Shown: positions 1 to 8,456 of the stretch, piece by piece
Numbering within the stretch: position 1 is the first letter of the stretch
Layout of the letters: each line of letters starts with the position of its first letter
Origin: Wenyingzhuangia sp. 2_MG-2023
GTDB lineage: Bacteria > Bacteroidota > Bacteroidia > Flavobacteriales > Flavobacteriaceae
Assembly: GCF_030548295.1 (NCBI RefSeq)
Contig: NZ_JAUOSB010000002.1
Span: 409,181 to 473,180, forward strand
Reading direction: 5' to 3'
Length of the DNA: 64,000 bases
Notes under the pieces: generated by a model
Seen by the model: the letters and a program-made list of their open reading frames with translations, nothing else
Told to the model about the DNA's origin: nothing
The model's database searches: none
Translations under genes and position numbers: made by a program

Positions 1-1236
1 GGTTTGATAAATTGTTCCTGATTCATCCGCCATCATTGGAAAAGTCTGAGAAACTAAATAATTTGCTGTCCATTGAGCCAATACAGCCATAGACATTACT
101 GCTCCTCTTACTTTGTTCGGAAACAACTCTGACAAATATACCCAAACAATTGGTCCTTGCGACAAAGAAAAGAAAGCAATATAACCTACCAAAACTACCA
201 AGGCAAAAATCCCTGAATATTGGTTGTACATCAAAACTCCAAACAGAATGATACAAACTCCCATTCCCACTGTTCCCCATATCAGCAAGGGTTTTCTTCC
301 TAATTTTTCTACGGTAAAAATAGCTATAATCGTAAAAATCATCATCGCCAATCCTACCACAATCTGATTCACTAAAGCAACATCTCCAGGAAGATTCATA
401 CTTTCAAAAATTCTAGGTCCGTAATACATAATGGCATTGATCCCCGTTACTTGTTGAAAGAATGACAAGGCTACTCCAATCAAAATAATCAAACCTATTT
501 TAGGATATTTAAAGCTAAACGATTTTCCATCATCTCCTTTTAGAGAATCTTTAATTTCTATCATTTCTTCTGCAGCTCTTTCCGCTCCATTTACCTTGGT
601 AATAATAGACAATGCTTCTTCATTTCTGTTTTTCATCACCAACCAGCGAGGGCTATAAGGAACAATTAACAACAACAAGAAAAATAACAATGCAGGAATG
701 CATTCAGAACCAAACATGTAACGCCATCCTGTGTTTAAGTTCCAATCTAAATTTACAGGATCTTTGATAAAATAATTCACAAAAAAGACCACTACAAACC
801 CCATTACAATTGCCAATTGATTGATGGAAACCAACTTACCTCTCATATTAGAAGGTGCAATTTCTGCAATATATACAGGAGCTATGGCAGAAGCCAACCC
901 AACTCCTATTCCTCCTAACAATCGGTATATCACCAACTCCGTTACGGATTCTGGCAATGCTGAACCCATAGCGGAAATAAAGAATAAAATGGCTGCAAAC
1001 AGCATCGATTTTTTTCTTCCAAATCTTTTGGATAAAACTCCAGAAACTGTAGAACCTAACATACAACCTAATAAGGCACTAGAAACCACAAAGCCAATTT
1101 CTGTTGCAGAAAGTGTAAAATACAACTGAATCAATTTATCGGCTCCAGAGATAACACCTGTGTCATACCCAAACAAAAAACCTCCAAGTGTGGCTACCAA
1201 TGTAACCCCTACTAAATATGCTTTGTTAGATTTCAT
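1..1236 (-). CDS. xylE: Xylose/H+ symporter of the sugar porter MFS family, C-terminus cut by window edge
   Basis: This inner-membrane sugar:proton symporter of the major facilitator superfamily probably imports xylose for the isomerase and kinase next to it. Reading the minus strand from an ATG at 1236 gives an open frame that runs off the left edge, about 412 residues of an expected 450-500. Visible family motifs are FLFGYDTGVISGA near the N-terminus, a GRKKS loop, RLLGGIGVGLAS followed by PVYIAEIAP and MRGKL, a PYSPRWL loop and the FQQVTGIN signature of sugar porters. Its start lies 4 bp after the xylA stop, so it should be the third gene of a xylB-xylA-xylE operon. The xylose assignment rests on the neighbours, since other pentoses or hexoses are carried by the same family. 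Confidence 0.9.
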   Translation of the reverse strand, partial: MKSNKAYLVGVTLVATLGGFLFGYDTGVISGADKLIQLYFTLSATEIGFVVSSALLGCMLGSTVSGVLSKRFGRKKSMLFAAILFFISAMGSALPESVTELVIYRLLGGIGVGLASAIAPVYIAEIAPSNMRGKLVSINQLAIVMGFVVVFFVNYFIKDPVNLDWNLNTGWRYMFGSECIPALLFFLLLLIVPYSPRWLVMKNRNEEALSIITKVNGAERAAEEMIEIKDSLKGDDGKSFSFKYPKIGLIILIGVALSFFQQVTGINAIMYYGPRIFESMNLPGDVALVNQIVVGLAMMIFTIIAIFTVEKLGRKPLLIWGTVGMGVCIILFGVLMYNQYSGIFALVVLVGYIAFFSLSQGPIVWVYLSELFPNKVRGAVMSMAVLAQWTANYLVSQTFPMMADESGTIYQT

Positions 1237-1240
1237 CTTA

Positions 1241-2572
1241 TTATATATTTTGATTTACAATGTTTTCAAACAATTCTTGTTTACCACTAATGCTTGTTAA
1301 TTCACCATTTTCTTTTGCAATAGCATACAAGTCTTCAAAAGTTAATTTCCCTTCTTCAAACTCTTTTCCTTTTCCGTCATCAAAAGAACTGTAACGTTTT
1401 TCTCTTAAGGATTTGTAATTAGATTCTTGCAAAATTTTATCAGCAACCATTAAACCTCTAGCAAACGTATCTGCACCACCAATGTGAGCTAAGAAAATAT
1501 CTTCTAAATCCGTAGAGTTTCTTCTGATTTTTGCATCAAAATTAACTCCTCCTCCTTGCAATCCACCAGCTTGTAAAAATACCAACATAGCTTCTGCCGT
1601 TTCTTGAATGTTGTTTGGGAATTGATCTGTGTCCCATCCATTTTGATAATCTCCACGATTGGCATCTATACTACCTAGCATACCTGCTTGTGCAGCCACA
1701 TCCATTTCATGTTGCATTGTATGGCTTGCCAAAGTAGCGTGATTTACTTCTAAGTTGATTTTAAAATCATCTTGTAAACCATGCTTGTTTAAGAAACCAA
1801 CTACAGTAGCTGCATCAAAATCATACTGATGTTTGGTGGGTTCCATTGGTTTCGGCTCAATAAAAAAGTTTCCTTTAAACCCTTTTCCACGAGCGTAATC
1901 TTTTGCCAATCCTAAGAATTGTCCCATGTGATTCAATTCACGTCCCATATCTGTGTTTAATAAAGACATGTAACCTTCACGCCCTCCCCAGAACACGTAG
2001 TTTTCTCCCTTCAACTCCATAGTAGCATCCAAAGCCAATTTTATTTGTGCACCGGCTCTAGCTACAACATCAAAATTAGGGTTGGTTGCTGCTCCATTCA
2101 TATAACGAGGATTTGAAAAACAATTTGCCGTTCCCCACAACAATTTCACTCCACTTTTAGCTTGCTTTTCTTTTAAATAAGCAACAATTTCTTTCAAACG
2201 AGCTTCAGACTCCTCAAAAGTTGCTCCTTCTTGTACCAAATCAAAATCGTGAAAACAGTAGTAATCAAATCCCATTTTAGTGATAAATTCAAAAGCAGCA
2301 TCTGCTTTGTCTTTTGCCGCTTGTATTGGATCTGCATTTTTATCCCACTCAAAGTTTTGTGTTCCTGGTCCAAAAGGATCAGAACCTTGTCCGCAGAAGG
2401 TATGCCAGTAAGCAATAGAAAACTTAAAGTGCTCTCTCATTGTTTTTCCTGCTACTACCTGATCTGGATTGTAATATTTAAATGCTAATGGATTTTTTGA
2501 ATCCTTTCCTTCAAACTTAATTTCTCCAATTCCTTTGAAGTACTCTTTACTTCCTACTGTTAATTTTGACAT
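1241..2572 (-). CDS. xylA: Xylose isomerase
   Basis: This cytoplasmic TIM-barrel enzyme converts D-xylose to D-xylulose using divalent metals. The 443-residue length fits the class II isomerases of the Bacteroidota. Recognisable blocks are FSIAYWHTF near residue 50, YYCFHDFD near 105 (containing the catalytic His-Asp pair), FWGGREGY near 195, the metal-ligand stretch [16 protein letters not shown] near 235 and [12 protein letters not shown] near 275. It lies 11 bp downstream of xylB and 4 bp upstream of the symporter gene, which indicates one transcript. Confidence 0.97.
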   Translation of the reverse strand: MSKLTVGSKEYFKGIGEIKFEGKDSKNPLAFKYYNPDQVVAGKTMREHFKFSIAYWHTFCGQGSDPFGPGTQNFEWDKNADPIQAAKDKADAAFEFITKMGFDYYCFHDFDLVQEGATFEESEARLKEIVAYLKEKQAKSGVKLLWGTANCFSNPRYMNGAATNPNFDVVARAGAQIKLALDATMELKGENYVFWGGREGYMSLLNTDMGRELNHMGQFLGLAKDYARGKGFKGNFFIEPKPMEPTKHQYDFDAATVVGFLNKHGLQDDFKINLEVNHATLASHTMQHEMDVAAQAGMLGSIDANRGDYQNGWDTDQFPNNIQETAEAMLVFLQAGGLQGGGVNFDAKIRRNSTDLEDIFLAHIGGADTFARGLMVADKILQESNYKSLREKRYSSFDDGKGKEFEEGKLTFEDLYAIAKENGELTSISGKQELFENIVNQNI

Positions 2573-2583
2573 CTTTTTTTATT

Positions 2584-4068
2584 TTATGATAATTTTGATT
2601 CTAATGTTTTCAACCAAGTTGCATAGGCTTTTCTATACAAGGTTTCGTTTGCGTTGTCTGCTTTGTAAGTTTTGATGATGTTTTCATTCACAAAAGCCTC
2701 CTCTAAATCTTCAATTTCTCCTGCTCCAAAACCTGCTCCAATAGCAGCACCTACAGCACCATTTGTTTCTTTTACTTGAATAGTTGCTCCTGTTAATGTA
2801 GCAATGGTAGTGGCAAATATTTCTGATTGAAACATGTTGTCATTTCCTACTTTCATAACTTCTGGAGTCAACCCCAACTCTTTCATACAATTGATTCCAT
2901 ACACAAAAGAAAAAGCAATCCCCTCCAAACAAGCTCTCACCAAATGAGCCAATTTGTGTCTATTAAACTGCAATCCTTGGTAATGTGCTCCAATAATTTT
3001 ATTTTCCAACATACGTTCTGCTCCGTTTCCAAAAGGTAAAAAGGACAAATCATTTGCACCTACGTCGACGGTTTTTGCCAAAGTTTCCAATTCAAAATAA
3101 TCCTGATCTGCAGCCAAATTATTTCGCAACCAAGCATAAGCACTTCCTGTTCCATTAATACACAACAACACTCCCAATCGTCTTTCTTTTTCTGTATGAT
3201 TGACGTGTGCAAACGTATTTACTCTGTTTTTAAAATCGTATTTTAACTGATCTACCACTCCGTACACTACTCCAGATGTTCCTCCAGTAGCAGCTATTTC
3301 TCCAGGTTTCAAAACATTCAAAGAAAAAGCATTATTGGGTTGATCTCCTGACCTATAAGAAACTACAGCATTGGCATTAAAACCTAATTTTTCTGCCATC
3401 TCTTTACTAATGGTTGCTTGTTTGGCAAAAACAGGCACAATTTCGGGCATCAAAGAAGCATCAAACCCAAAATAATTCATCACCTCATCGCTAATTTGCT
3501 CCTTCTTAAAATCCCAAAAAATCCCTTCGGACAATCCTGAGTTGGTAGTAGTATAAGTTCCTGTCAATTTATAAGCTATGTAATCTCCAGGCAACATAAT
3601 TTTGGCAATGGTTTTATAAACTTCAGGTTCGTTTTCCTGCACCCATTTTAATTTAGATGCTGTAAAGTTCCCTGGTGAGTTTAACAAACTAGACAAACAT
3701 TTATCTTCTCCTATTTCTTTAAAAGCTTTGTTTCCTACTTCTACTGCTCTACTATCGCACCAAATAATAGCAGGTCTTGCAGGTTCTCCGTTTGCTTTTA
3801 ACGTAACCAAACCATGCATTTGATATGAAATACCAATAGCCACAACCTCTTCTTTTTTTGTCGAGTTTTTTTCAAAAAGAATTTCCGTTACTTTCTGGAT
3901 GTATTCCCACCAAAGTTGCGGGTCCTGTTCTGCCCAATTTGCTTCAGGGGCATCAATGGTCATTTCTTTTTCAGGATACTGAGCTTTTGCCAAAACTTGC
4001 TTGGTTTTATTGTCTATCAAAGCTGCTTTTATAGACGAACTTCCTAAATCATACCCTATTGATAACAT
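2584..4068 (-). CDS. xylB: Xylulokinase
   Basis: This FGGY-family kinase phosphorylates D-xylulose to D-xylulose 5-phosphate, feeding the pentose phosphate pathway. The 494-residue protein opens with the ATPase-fold phosphate loop SIGYDLGSSSIKAAL, has the YQMHGLV block near residue 100, the WCDSRA substrate motif near 125, and the second-domain adenosine motif TGGTSGVVYG near 265. It is the first gene after the promoter at 4187-4217 and the operator at 4164-4186. The 5' untranslated region is about 110 nt. Gene order xylB-xylA-symporter with a divergent Nudix-type regulator is a known arrangement in Bacteroidota. Confidence 0.96.
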   Translation of the reverse strand: MLSIGYDLGSSSIKAALIDNKTKQVLAKAQYPEKEMTIDAPEANWAEQDPQLWWEYIQKVTEILFEKNSTKKEEVVAIGISYQMHGLVTLKANGEPARPAIIWCDSRAVEVGNKAFKEIGEDKCLSSLLNSPGNFTASKLKWVQENEPEVYKTIAKIMLPGDYIAYKLTGTYTTTNSGLSEGIFWDFKKEQISDEVMNYFGFDASLMPEIVPVFAKQATISKEMAEKLGFNANAVVSYRSGDQPNNAFSLNVLKPGEIAATGGTSGVVYGVVDQLKYDFKNRVNTFAHVNHTEKERRLGVLLCINGTGSAYAWLRNNLAADQDYFELETLAKTVDVGANDLSFLPFGNGAERMLENKIIGAHYQGLQFNRHKLAHLVRACLEGIAFSFVYGINCMKELGLTPEVMKVGNDNMFQSEIFATTIATLTGATIQVKETNGAVGAAIGAGFGAGEIEDLEEAFVNENIIKTYKADNANETLYRKAYATWLKTLESKLS

Positions 4069-4163
4069 ATCTTATTTTTATAATTTCATGAATATTGTTG
4101 AATTGAAACCTTTTGAATCCTTTATATTTAACTCTTTTAAAAGAAGTTAATGTCTTAAAAAAT

Positions 4164-4186
4164 CTTAGTTTACAAAACAAACTAAG
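4164..4186. promoter_or_regulatory. Palindromic operator of the xyl operon
   Basis: An 8-bp perfect inverted repeat, CTTAGTTT and AAACTAAG, is separated by 7 bp. It begins immediately downstream of the -7 element of the xylBAE promoter and so covers the predicted start site. That position suits a repressor. The length and symmetry resemble operators of NrtR-type Nudix regulators, and the gene for such a protein is divergent from the operon. A second palindrome (arms TTGAAAT and ATTTCAA, 4200-4216) overlaps the promoter spacer. A third, imperfect one lies at 4128-4150. Which of the three the regulator binds is inference. Confidence 0.65.
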
Positions 4187-4217
4187 CAAATATATAGAGT
4201 TGAAATTAAATTTCAAA
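4187..4217 (-). promoter_or_regulatory. Promoter of the xylB-xylA-symporter operon
   Basis: On the minus strand there is TTTG (4214-4217), then exactly 19 nt, then TATATTTG (4187-4194). This matches the Bacteroidota housekeeping promoter TTTG-N19-TAnnTTTG at every defined base. The predicted start site falls near 4180, inside the palindromic operator. Confidence 0.8.
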
Positions 4218-4269
4218 TACAAACTATGTTTATTTTTTAAACTATCTTCATTTATTTACATTTACAATT

Positions 4270-4941
4270 ATGAATATGATAGAAAACTCTGTGGATTGTG
4301 TCATCTTTGGTTTTAAAGATGAAAGTTTAAAAGTGTTGTTAATTAAAAGAAAAAACGATCCTCAGAAAGGATTGATGGCTTTGCCTGGAGATTTTTTAGA
4401 TGCTAATGTTAGTATTTATGACAGCGCTAGAAACACATTAAAAAAAATTACCAACCTAGAAGATATTTATCTTGAACAGATCAGGGCTTTTGGAGAAACG
4501 GATAGATACCCTGGAAAAAGAGTCATTACCATTAGCTACTTTGCGCTTATCAATATTGAAAAATATTCTCCGCAAGCAGGATATACTGCCGAGAAATTAG
4601 AATGGTGTGATATAGATAAATTACCTGAATTGGCTTTTGATCATCATAAAATTATTCAGTCTGCTCATAGAAGACTCAAACAAAGAGTAAGACACGAGCC
4701 GGTTGGCTTCAACTTACTTCCTAATGAATTTAGTTTGACAAATTTGCAACATGTTTACGAAACAATTTTACAAGTAGAATTGAATAAACGTAACTTTAGA
4801 ACAAAAATCAATCAAATGAAATTGTTGATTGATACAGGAAAAAAACAAGAAAATGTAGCGCACAAACCTGCTATCTTATATCGTTTTGACGAAGATGTTT
4901 ATCAGAAACTAAAAGAAGATGGATTTTATTTCAAACTCTAA
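4270..4941 (+). CDS. NrtR-family Nudix-related transcriptional regulator, probable xylose repressor
   Basis: The protein has 223 residues: an N-terminal Nudix fold (about 1-140) and a C-terminal winged-helix domain (about 150-223, containing FSLTNLQHVYETIL). The Nudix box region starts at LPGDFLDANV but continues ARNTLKKITNL, where the catalytic REUxEExGU glutamates are replaced by N, K and K. It should therefore bind a ligand without hydrolysing it. NrtR-type proteins of this kind control arabinose and xylose genes in Bacteroidota (for example AraR of Bacteroides thetaiotaomicron). The gene is divergent from xylB across about 200 bp that contains the operator and promoter. The effector is not shown by the sequence; a pentose or its phosphate is the likely guess. 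The start could also be the Met two codons later. Confidence 0.85.
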   Translation: MNMIENSVDCVIFGFKDESLKVLLIKRKNDPQKGLMALPGDFLDANVSIYDSARNTLKKITNLEDIYLEQIRAFGETDRYPGKRVITISYFALINIEKYSPQAGYTAEKLEWCDIDKLPELAFDHHKIIQSAHRRLKQRVRHEPVGFNLLPNEFSLTNLQHVYETILQVELNKRNFRTKINQMKLLIDTGKKQENVAHKPAILYRFDEDVYQKLKEDGFYFKL

Positions 4942-4985
4942 AAAGACACCTCACAACACAAACCATTAAATACAAAAGAAATCTC

Positions 4986-5570
4986 ATGAAAATTAAATCT
5001 TACTCCAGCATTTACAGAATCATGCACTGGGCAATTGCCCTTTCGATGATTTTGTTACTAATCACCATTTTTTTAAGAGCTACATGGCTTAATAAAAATC
5101 ATGTTGCAGAAATTATTGAAACCTATTTGAAAGCAAATACCGATGTTACTTTGACACACAACCAAGCTATCAAATTAGCAAAAACCATTAGAAGCCCTAT
5201 GTGGAATTGGCACATTTATTTAGGTTATGTATTAACGGGATTGTTTGCCGTTAGATTTTCGTTGCCATTGTTTGGTAGAATGAAATTTCAAAACCCTTTT
5301 GACAAAGAAAATTCTTTTATCGATACTTCTAAGGCCTGGACATACATCCTTTTTTATATCTGTATTGTTATTTCTCTAGTAACAGGTTTGTTAGTTGTTT
5401 TTGGACCAAAATCTATACACCATACTTCTGAAGAAATTCACGTATTGTCTATTTACTATCTACTAGCCTATATTGCTTTACATCTAGGAGGTGTGTTGTG
5501 GGCTGAATTTAAAAAAGATAAGGGAATCATATCAAGAATCATTAGCGGAAACAAAGAAAATGAAAAATAA
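4986..5570 (+). CDS. Cytochrome b561-type membrane protein
   Basis: The 194-residue protein has four predicted transmembrane helices (about 12-30, 76-95, 118-140 and 155-172). Histidines stand at positions typical of the di-haem cytochrome b561/NiFe-hydrogenase b subunit family: YRIMHWAIA in helix 1, WHIYLGY in helix 2, and HVLSIYYLLAYIALHLGG at the end. Such proteins pass electrons between quinones and periplasmic or cytoplasmic partners. The Nudix regulator gene ends 44 bp upstream. The 3' end overlaps the start of the next esterase by 11 bp, so the genes are probably cotranscribed, though no functional link to sugar use is evident. The redox partner is unknown. Confidence 0.75.
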   Translation: MKIKSYSSIYRIMHWAIALSMILLLITIFLRATWLNKNHVAEIIETYLKANTDVTLTHNQAIKLAKTIRSPMWNWHIYLGYVLTGLFAVRFSLPLFGRMKFQNPFDKENSFIDTSKAWTYILFYICIVISLVTGLLVVFGPKSIHHTSEEIHVLSIYYLLAYIALHLGGVLWAEFKKDKGIISRIISGNKENEK

Positions 5571-6447
5571 AGCTTTTTTAATTTTTCATTTGTTCTTATT
5601 TGTATGTATTGCAAACGCTCAAGTTATTGTAAACCTACCTCATCAAAAGGCAGACAATATCAAATGGATTGGTGAAGAAAAAGCGTTTTTTTCCAAACGT
5701 TGGAATTCAGAGGTTGTAACGAATGTATCTAAACCTAGCATTCAAATTTTTTCACCTAACCAAGAAATAAACACGGGAACCTGTGTAATTATTGCTCCCG
5801 GAGGTGGTTTGTATGCTTTGAGTATGAATAATGAAGGAACTTTGGTTGCAGATTGGTTGGTAAAAAAAGGAATTACAGCCGTAATTTTAAAATATAGATT
5901 GGTACCAACGTATACTGATGATGGAATTAAGGAATATCAAAAACTAAGTAAAGAAAATAGATCTTTGCTTCATGAAAATGTTCAAAAAACCATGCCTTAT
6001 TCTGTGTCCGATGCTTTAAGTGCTATTTCTTACGTTAGAGAAAATGCTAGCAAACTCAACATAAAACCTAACAAAATAGGATTGATGGGATTTTCTGCAG
6101 GTGGTGCTGTTACCGTGGGTGCTTCCTACAATTACACCACTATAAATAGACCCGATTTTTTAGTGCCTGTTTATCCTTGGCTCACTGAATATCCTGTGAG
6201 AGAACCTCAAAAAGATGCTCCGCCATTATTTATTGTTTGCGCTTCTAATGATCCTTTAAAGCTGGCTTTGGAAAGTACAAACCTATACAAATCTTGGAAA
6301 GCAGCAGACTTAAATGTTGCGCTACATATGTATGCCAAAGGAGGTCACGGTTTTGGATTAAAAACAAAAGAGCTGCCTTCTGATACTTGGATTGATCGTT
6401 TTTACGAATGGGCTCTAAATGAAAAATTGATAACCACAAATAATTAA
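5560..6447 (+). CDS. Exported alpha/beta-hydrolase, probable acetyl/feruloyl xylan esterase (copy 1)
   Basis: The start chosen is the ATG at 5560, which gives a 295-residue protein with a clean signal peptide (KNKAFLIFHLFLFVCIANAQ). A longer in-frame start at 5491 would place a hydrophilic stretch before the signal and bury it in the cytochrome gene. The alpha/beta-hydrolase features are an oxyanion stretch IIAPGGGLY, the nucleophile elbow GFSAGG, an acidic CASNDPL and a final histidine in GGHGFG. The family (BD-FAE/COG0657-like) removes acetyl or feruloyl groups from xylan. The location beside xylose catabolism fits that use. A close paralogue follows after 3 bp. Confidence 0.75.
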   Translation: MKNKAFLIFHLFLFVCIANAQVIVNLPHQKADNIKWIGEEKAFFSKRWNSEVVTNVSKPSIQIFSPNQEINTGTCVIIAPGGGLYALSMNNEGTLVADWLVKKGITAVILKYRLVPTYTDDGIKEYQKLSKENRSLLHENVQKTMPYSVSDALSAISYVRENASKLNIKPNKIGLMGFSAGGAVTVGASYNYTTINRPDFLVPVYPWLTEYPVREPQKDAPPLFIVCASNDPLKLALESTNLYKSWKAADLNVALHMYAKGGHGFGLKTKELPSDTWIDRFYEWALNEKLITTNN

Positions 6448-6450
6448 ACC

Positions 6451-7326
6451 ATGCTTAAAAAAATTGCCCTTTTAGTATTTGCTACTTCTTTAAGTATAAA
6501 TGCTCAAAAAACAATAAAACTTCCTTTTGAGAAACCCCAAAATGTTACTTGGACAGGTGGTGAACAAAGCTATGAAACAGAAGGTATTGTTCGTATTGCA
6601 AATATTTCTGAACCTAGTATTCAAATTTTCAGTCCTAAAAAAGAAAACAGTACAGGTACAGCCGTTGTTATTGCTCCCGGTGGAGGTTTGCGTATCAATA
6701 GTATTCTTACCGAAGGAACTTGGGTAGCCGATTGGCTCGTAAAAAAAGGAATTACAGCCATCGTTTTAAAATACAGATTGGTTCCTACTCAAAAAGGAAG
6801 AGACATGGCAGATTTTAATAAGGTAAACAAAAGCAACGATTTTATAAAAAAAGAACAACTATTACAAAATGTATTTCCTTATTCTATTGCTGATGCTTTG
6901 AATGCTATTGATTATATAAGAACACATGCAATAGAATTGAATGTGAATCCTAATAAAATTGGAATGATGGGGTTTTCCGCAGGTGGTGCTGTAACTATGG
7001 GAGTTGCTTACAATTATATCCCAAAAAATAGACCTGATTTTTTAGCACCTATTTATCCTTGGACTTCAAAATATCCTATACAAAAGCCAAAAAATGATGA
7101 ACCTCCAATGTTTATTGTTTGTGCTTCAAACGATCCTTTAAAGTTGGCCACAGGTAGTATTGACTTGTACAATTCTTGGAAAGAGAATGAGTTTAGTGCA
7201 GAATTACATATGTACGCCAAAGGAAAACACGGTTTTGGAATGAAAAAACAGGGATTGCCTTCTGACACCTGGATAGAACGTTTTTACGAATGGGCTGTTA
7301 GTGAAAAACTTGTCGATTTAAAATAA
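6451..7326 (+). CDS. Exported alpha/beta-hydrolase, probable acetyl/feruloyl xylan esterase (copy 2)
   Basis: This 291-residue protein is a tandem paralogue of the preceding gene: the two share long identical blocks such as ADWLVKKGITA, GFSAGGAVT and CASNDPLKLA. It has its own signal peptide (KKIALLVFATSLSINAQ). The catalytic triad candidates are Ser in GFSAGG, Asp in CASNDP and His in KGKHGFG. The ATG lies only 3 bp after the stop of copy 1 and a strong terminator follows, so both are read from one message. Divergence is scattered rather than confined to loops, suggesting an old duplication, perhaps with different ester preference. Confidence 0.75.
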   Translation: MLKKIALLVFATSLSINAQKTIKLPFEKPQNVTWTGGEQSYETEGIVRIANISEPSIQIFSPKKENSTGTAVVIAPGGGLRINSILTEGTWVADWLVKKGITAIVLKYRLVPTQKGRDMADFNKVNKSNDFIKKEQLLQNVFPYSIADALNAIDYIRTHAIELNVNPNKIGMMGFSAGGAVTMGVAYNYIPKNRPDFLAPIYPWTSKYPIQKPKNDEPPMFIVCASNDPLKLATGSIDLYNSWKENEFSAELHMYAKGKHGFGMKKQGLPSDTWIERFYEWAVSEKLVDLK

Positions 7327-7331
7327 CAACA

Positions 7332-7362
7332 AAAAGAGACTGTTTTTTATGCAGTCTCTTTT
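7332..7362. terminator. Bidirectional terminator between esterase and YeeE-type genes
   Basis: The stem AGAGACTG/CAGTCTCT has flanking A and T runs (AAA before, TTTTC after). It lies between converging genes and should stop transcription from both sides. Confidence 0.8.
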
Positions 7363-7385
7363 CTTTCTTTTTATAAATATTCTCT

Positions 7386-7799
7386 TTAATGAGGTAGCTT
7401 CTCTTTAAAAACACCATACACATAGGTTCCAAATATTGCAAAAGCAATTACTATTAGCAAACTAAAAAAACCTGCTCCTACAAGTGTAAACATAGGACCT
7501 GGACACGCTCCTGCCAATGCCCAACCCAGTCCAAAAATCAAACCTCCAAACAAATACCTTTTAAAACTTTTAGCTTTGTCGTCTATTTTAATAGGAAATC
7601 CATAAAAACTTTTGATGTTGAACTTTTTAATCAATTGGGTAGTTATCAAGCCTAATACAACAGCTACACCAATAATTCCGTACATATGAAAAGCTTGAAA
7701 ATTAAACATTTCATAAATTCTAAACCAAGAAGCTGCTTCAGATTTGTACATGGTAATTCCAAACAAAATCCCGATACTTAAATATATTATTTTTTTCAT
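7386..7799 (-). CDS. YeeE/YedE-type sulfur transporter, small half (DUF6691-like)
   Basis: This 137-residue, four-helix membrane protein carries the conserved cysteine motif LAGACPGPM near residue 97, typical of the DUF6691/YeeE-YedE group related to the thiosulfate importer TsuA. The usual single-chain TsuA is about 350 residues. Here the channel is split into two proteins, this one and the preceding gene, whose stop is 9 bp away. The pair probably moves thiosulfate or another sulfane-sulfur carrier across the inner membrane. Genes of this type often sit with rhodaneses and persulfide dioxygenases; here those are 18 kb away but share an operator (see 8380-8423). Confidence 0.8.
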   Translation of the reverse strand: MKKIIYLSIGILFGITMYKSEAASWFRIYEMFNFQAFHMYGIIGVAVVLGLITTQLIKKFNIKSFYGFPIKIDDKAKSFKRYLFGGLIFGLGWALAGACPGPMFTLVGAGFFSLLIVIAFAIFGTYVYGVFKEKLPH

Positions 7800-7808
7800 G
7801 TTATTAAT

Positions 7809-8360
7809 TTAAAAAATGATAGGAAATAAAAAATGAATCATAAACAAACCTCCTGCAAAAAAACCAATCACAGCTATTAAAGAAGGTAGTTGTAAATTGC
7901 TCAATCCTGAAATAGCATGTCCTGAGGTACAACCTCCTGCATAACGAGTACCAAAGCCAACTAAAAACCCACCAATAGCCAACAACAATAAGTTTTTAAT
8001 GCTAAAATCCCAAAAAATCTCAGTTGGTAAATAAGAGGTTGCAGAACTTGTAATTCCATAATCTTTCAAACTCAAAACAGTCTCACTACTGATATCTACT
8101 CCCGAATTTGAAGACAAGAAATAAGCTCCTATAAAACCACCTATTACCGCTCCAATCATCACCAATAAATTCCATTTTTGACTTTTCCAATCAAACTGAA
8201 AGAAATCCGTTTTTTTTCCTGCACCACATATAGTACACAACGTTCTTAAATTGGACGACATTCCAAAACTATCTCCCATCATCAACAACAAAAACATTAC
8301 CAATGCTATTAAAAACCCGGAAACGTACCAAGGCCACGGAGCTAAAATTAAATCCATCAT
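7809..8360 (-). CDS. YeeE/YedE-type sulfur transporter, larger half
   Basis: The 183-residue protein has about five transmembrane helices. It has the conserved cysteine motif RYAGGCTSGHAISGLS near residue 142, the TsuA-type selectivity cysteine region. A CTICGAGKKTDFF loop near residue 42 supplies two more cysteines. It is the promoter-proximal gene of a two-gene unit with the small half. Thiosulfate uptake is known for the family in E. coli; the true substrate here is inferred. Upstream lie a TATCTTTG -7 element and an AGTAA-N6-TTACA dyad. Confidence 0.85.
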   Translation of the reverse strand: MMDLILAPWPWYVSGFLIALVMFLLLMMGDSFGMSSNLRTLCTICGAGKKTDFFQFDWKSQKWNLLVMIGAVIGGFIGAYFLSSNSGVDISSETVLSLKDYGITSSATSYLPTEIFWDFSIKNLLLLAIGGFLVGFGTRYAGGCTSGHAISGLSNLQLPSLIAVIGFFAGGLFMIHFLFPIIF

Positions 8361-8379
8361 ACTTTGTATTTTTTTTAAG

Positions 8380-8423
8380 CAAAGATATTTTTTAACGACA
8401 AAGACGGCAGTAACAATTGTTAC
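8380..8423 (-). promoter_or_regulatory. Crp/Fnr-type operator and promoter of the YeeE/YedE pair
   Basis: The perfect palindrome GTAACAATTGTTAC (8410-8423; extended AGTAA-N6-TTACA) is centred 36.5 bp from the last base of a minus-strand TATCTTTG -7 element (8380-8387). No TTTG stands at the expected -33 site, which is partly covered by the dyad, as in activator-dependent class II promoters. The same dyad and spacing recur at 27161-27204 and 28945-28988. The divergent gene at 8457 has TATTTTTG (8445-8452) at 35.5 bp on the other side. Confidence 0.8.
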
Positions 8424-8456
8424 ATTGATCCTTTTTATTTATGCTATTTTTGAAAT

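Noticed and set aside
821..1129. Plus-strand open frame opposite the sugar symporter
   Set aside because: It is antisense to a clear transporter reading frame with intact family motifs, and its own translation is low-complexity with no domain.
5491..5559. Longer start for esterase copy 1
   Set aside because: It would place 23 polar residues before a good signal peptide and overlap the cytochrome gene by 80 bp instead of 11.
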